Shown: in pieces, positions 40,943 to 41,389 of the stretch
How positions within the stretch are numbered: position 1 is the stretch's first letter
Layout: every line of letters begins with the position of its first letter
DNA from: Oscillospiraceae bacterium
GTDB lineage: Bacteria > Bacillota_A > Clostridia > Oscillospirales > Oscillospiraceae
Reading direction: 5' to 3'
Assembly: GCA_017481325.1 (NCBI GenBank)
Contig: JAFUPG010000046.1
Location: 1 to 41,389, forward strand
Length of the DNA: 41,389 bases
Position numbers and translations under genes: made by a program
The notes under the pieces: model-generated
Told to the model about the DNA's origin: nothing
The model's input: the letters and a program-made list of their open reading frames with translations, nothing else
The model's database searches: none

Positions 40943-41389
40943 ATGGAAGAAGAACGTAATCGCCTGGAAAGCAAAAATTTCATTGAGGCTTTTATTGAAG
41001 AAGATATCGCCCCCGGCGGACAGTACGAGGGGCAGACCGTCCATACCCGTTTCCCGCCGGAGCCCAACGGCTACCTGCACATCGGCCACTGCAAGGCCCT
41101 GTGCATCGACTTCGGCACCGCTGAGAAGTTCGGCGGCATGTGCAACCTCCGCATGGACGACACCAACCCCACCAAGGAGGATGTGGAGTTCGTGGAGGCC
41201 ATCCAGCAGGATATTAAATGGCTGGGCTTTACCTGGGAGGATCGCTTCTACTACGGCTCCGACTATTTCGAGAAGGACTACGAGTATGCCGTAGAGCTGA
41301 TCAAGAAGGGTCTGGCCTATGTCTGCGAGCTGACTCCGGAGGAGTTCAAGGAATTCCGTGGAGACGTGGACACCCCTGCCAAATCCCCC
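40943..41389 (+). CDS. glnS: Glutaminyl-tRNA synthetase, N-terminal part (cut by window edge)
   Basis: Charges tRNA-Gln directly with glutamine. 149 residues are present and the rest lies beyond the window. The class I Rossmann entry [17 protein letters not shown] carries HIGH at 46-49. [18 protein letters not shown] and [24 protein letters not shown] are the usual GlnRS continuations. The GlnRS call over GluRS rests on [12 protein letters not shown] and the length of the segment before it. The Shine-Dalgarno is GGGAGG. Presence of GlnRS is known in some Clostridia but is not the rule in Firmicutes. Confidence 0.95.
   Translation, partial: MEEERNRLESKNFIEAFIEEDIAPGGQYEGQTVHTRFPPEPNGYLHIGHCKALCIDFGTAEKFGGMCNLRMDDTNPTKEDVEFVEAIQQDIKWLGFTWEDRFYYGSDYFEKDYEYAVELIKKGLAYVCELTPEEFKEFRGDVDTPAKSP

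Overview
The window looks like a chromosomal segment of a moderately GC-rich, Gram-positive gut anaerobe of the class Clostridia, most likely an Oscillospirales / Ruminococcaceae-type organism. This is inferred from the PolC-type replicase, the isoprenoid/phospholipid cluster order pyrH-frr-uppS-cdsA-dxr-rseP-ispG-polC, S-layer-homology (SLH) surface modules, a starch-capture locus with CBM26-like domains, an EFR1-type flavodoxin/ferredoxin, a GlnRS, and many GC-rich intergenic palindromes. I cannot name the species. Both edges cut genes: pnp on the left and glnS on the right.

Layout. (1) 1-3.7 kb: rpsO-pnp with a tandem palindrome array in its spacer and a candidate S15 leader, then ogt, a dCMP deaminase and a small COG2426 membrane protein. 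(2) 3.7-11.2 kb: a starch/maltodextrin locus made of a LacI-family regulator, a cytoplasmic GH13 cyclomaltodextrinase/neopullulanase-like enzyme, two ABC permeases, a solute-binding lipoprotein broken by a one-base frameshift, and a membrane-anchored surface protein with three starch-binding repeats. A strong promoter and two LacI/cre-type operators precede the last of these, which is first in transcription order. No ABC ATPase is present, so a shared MsmX-type ATPase elsewhere is implied. (3) 11.2-14.9 kb: a hairpin-rich element with 41-bp terminal inverted repeats, then a large secreted 5'-nucleotidase-family protein with Cys-rich repeats and SLH modules. (4) 15.0-18.6 kb, plus strand: a uridine-kinase-like gene with glpK, then a membrane-bound XRE/LiaF-like regulator. 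(5) 18.6-21.7 kb: a tightly packed three-gene cassette (PP-loop ATPase with zinc ribbon, EFR1 flavodoxin-ferredoxin, steroid-reductase/isoprenylcysteine-methyltransferase-like membrane protein) with its own promoter. Its function is unknown, and it is the best candidate here for an undescribed pathway.

(6) 21.7-23.6 kb: a GTGATATT repeat array and two tRNA-Leu genes (UAA and GAG anticodons) flanking a Nudix gene and mntP. (7) 23.6-26.6 kb, plus strand: rsmE, pssA, a diacylglycerol-kinase-family lipid kinase and a MutT-type Nudix gene. (8) 26.7-27.9 kb: a helical protein of unknown function and a YlmH-type S4 protein. (9) 27.9-28.9 kb: about 1 kb without a credible gene, filled with dispersed palindromes. 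(10) 28.9-30.1 kb: a small membrane protein and a uridine phosphorylase. (11) 30.2-40.8 kb: polC and the essential ispG-rseP-dxr-cdsA-uppS-frr-pyrH operon, divergent from glnS at the right edge.

The genes divide into essential housekeeping blocks (translation, replication, isoprenoid and phospholipid synthesis) and accessory surface or metabolic modules. Intergenic palindromes ending in CCCTACGG recur at four places and link several of the non-coding stretches. All functional calls are by reading motifs and family resemblance; no database search was run.
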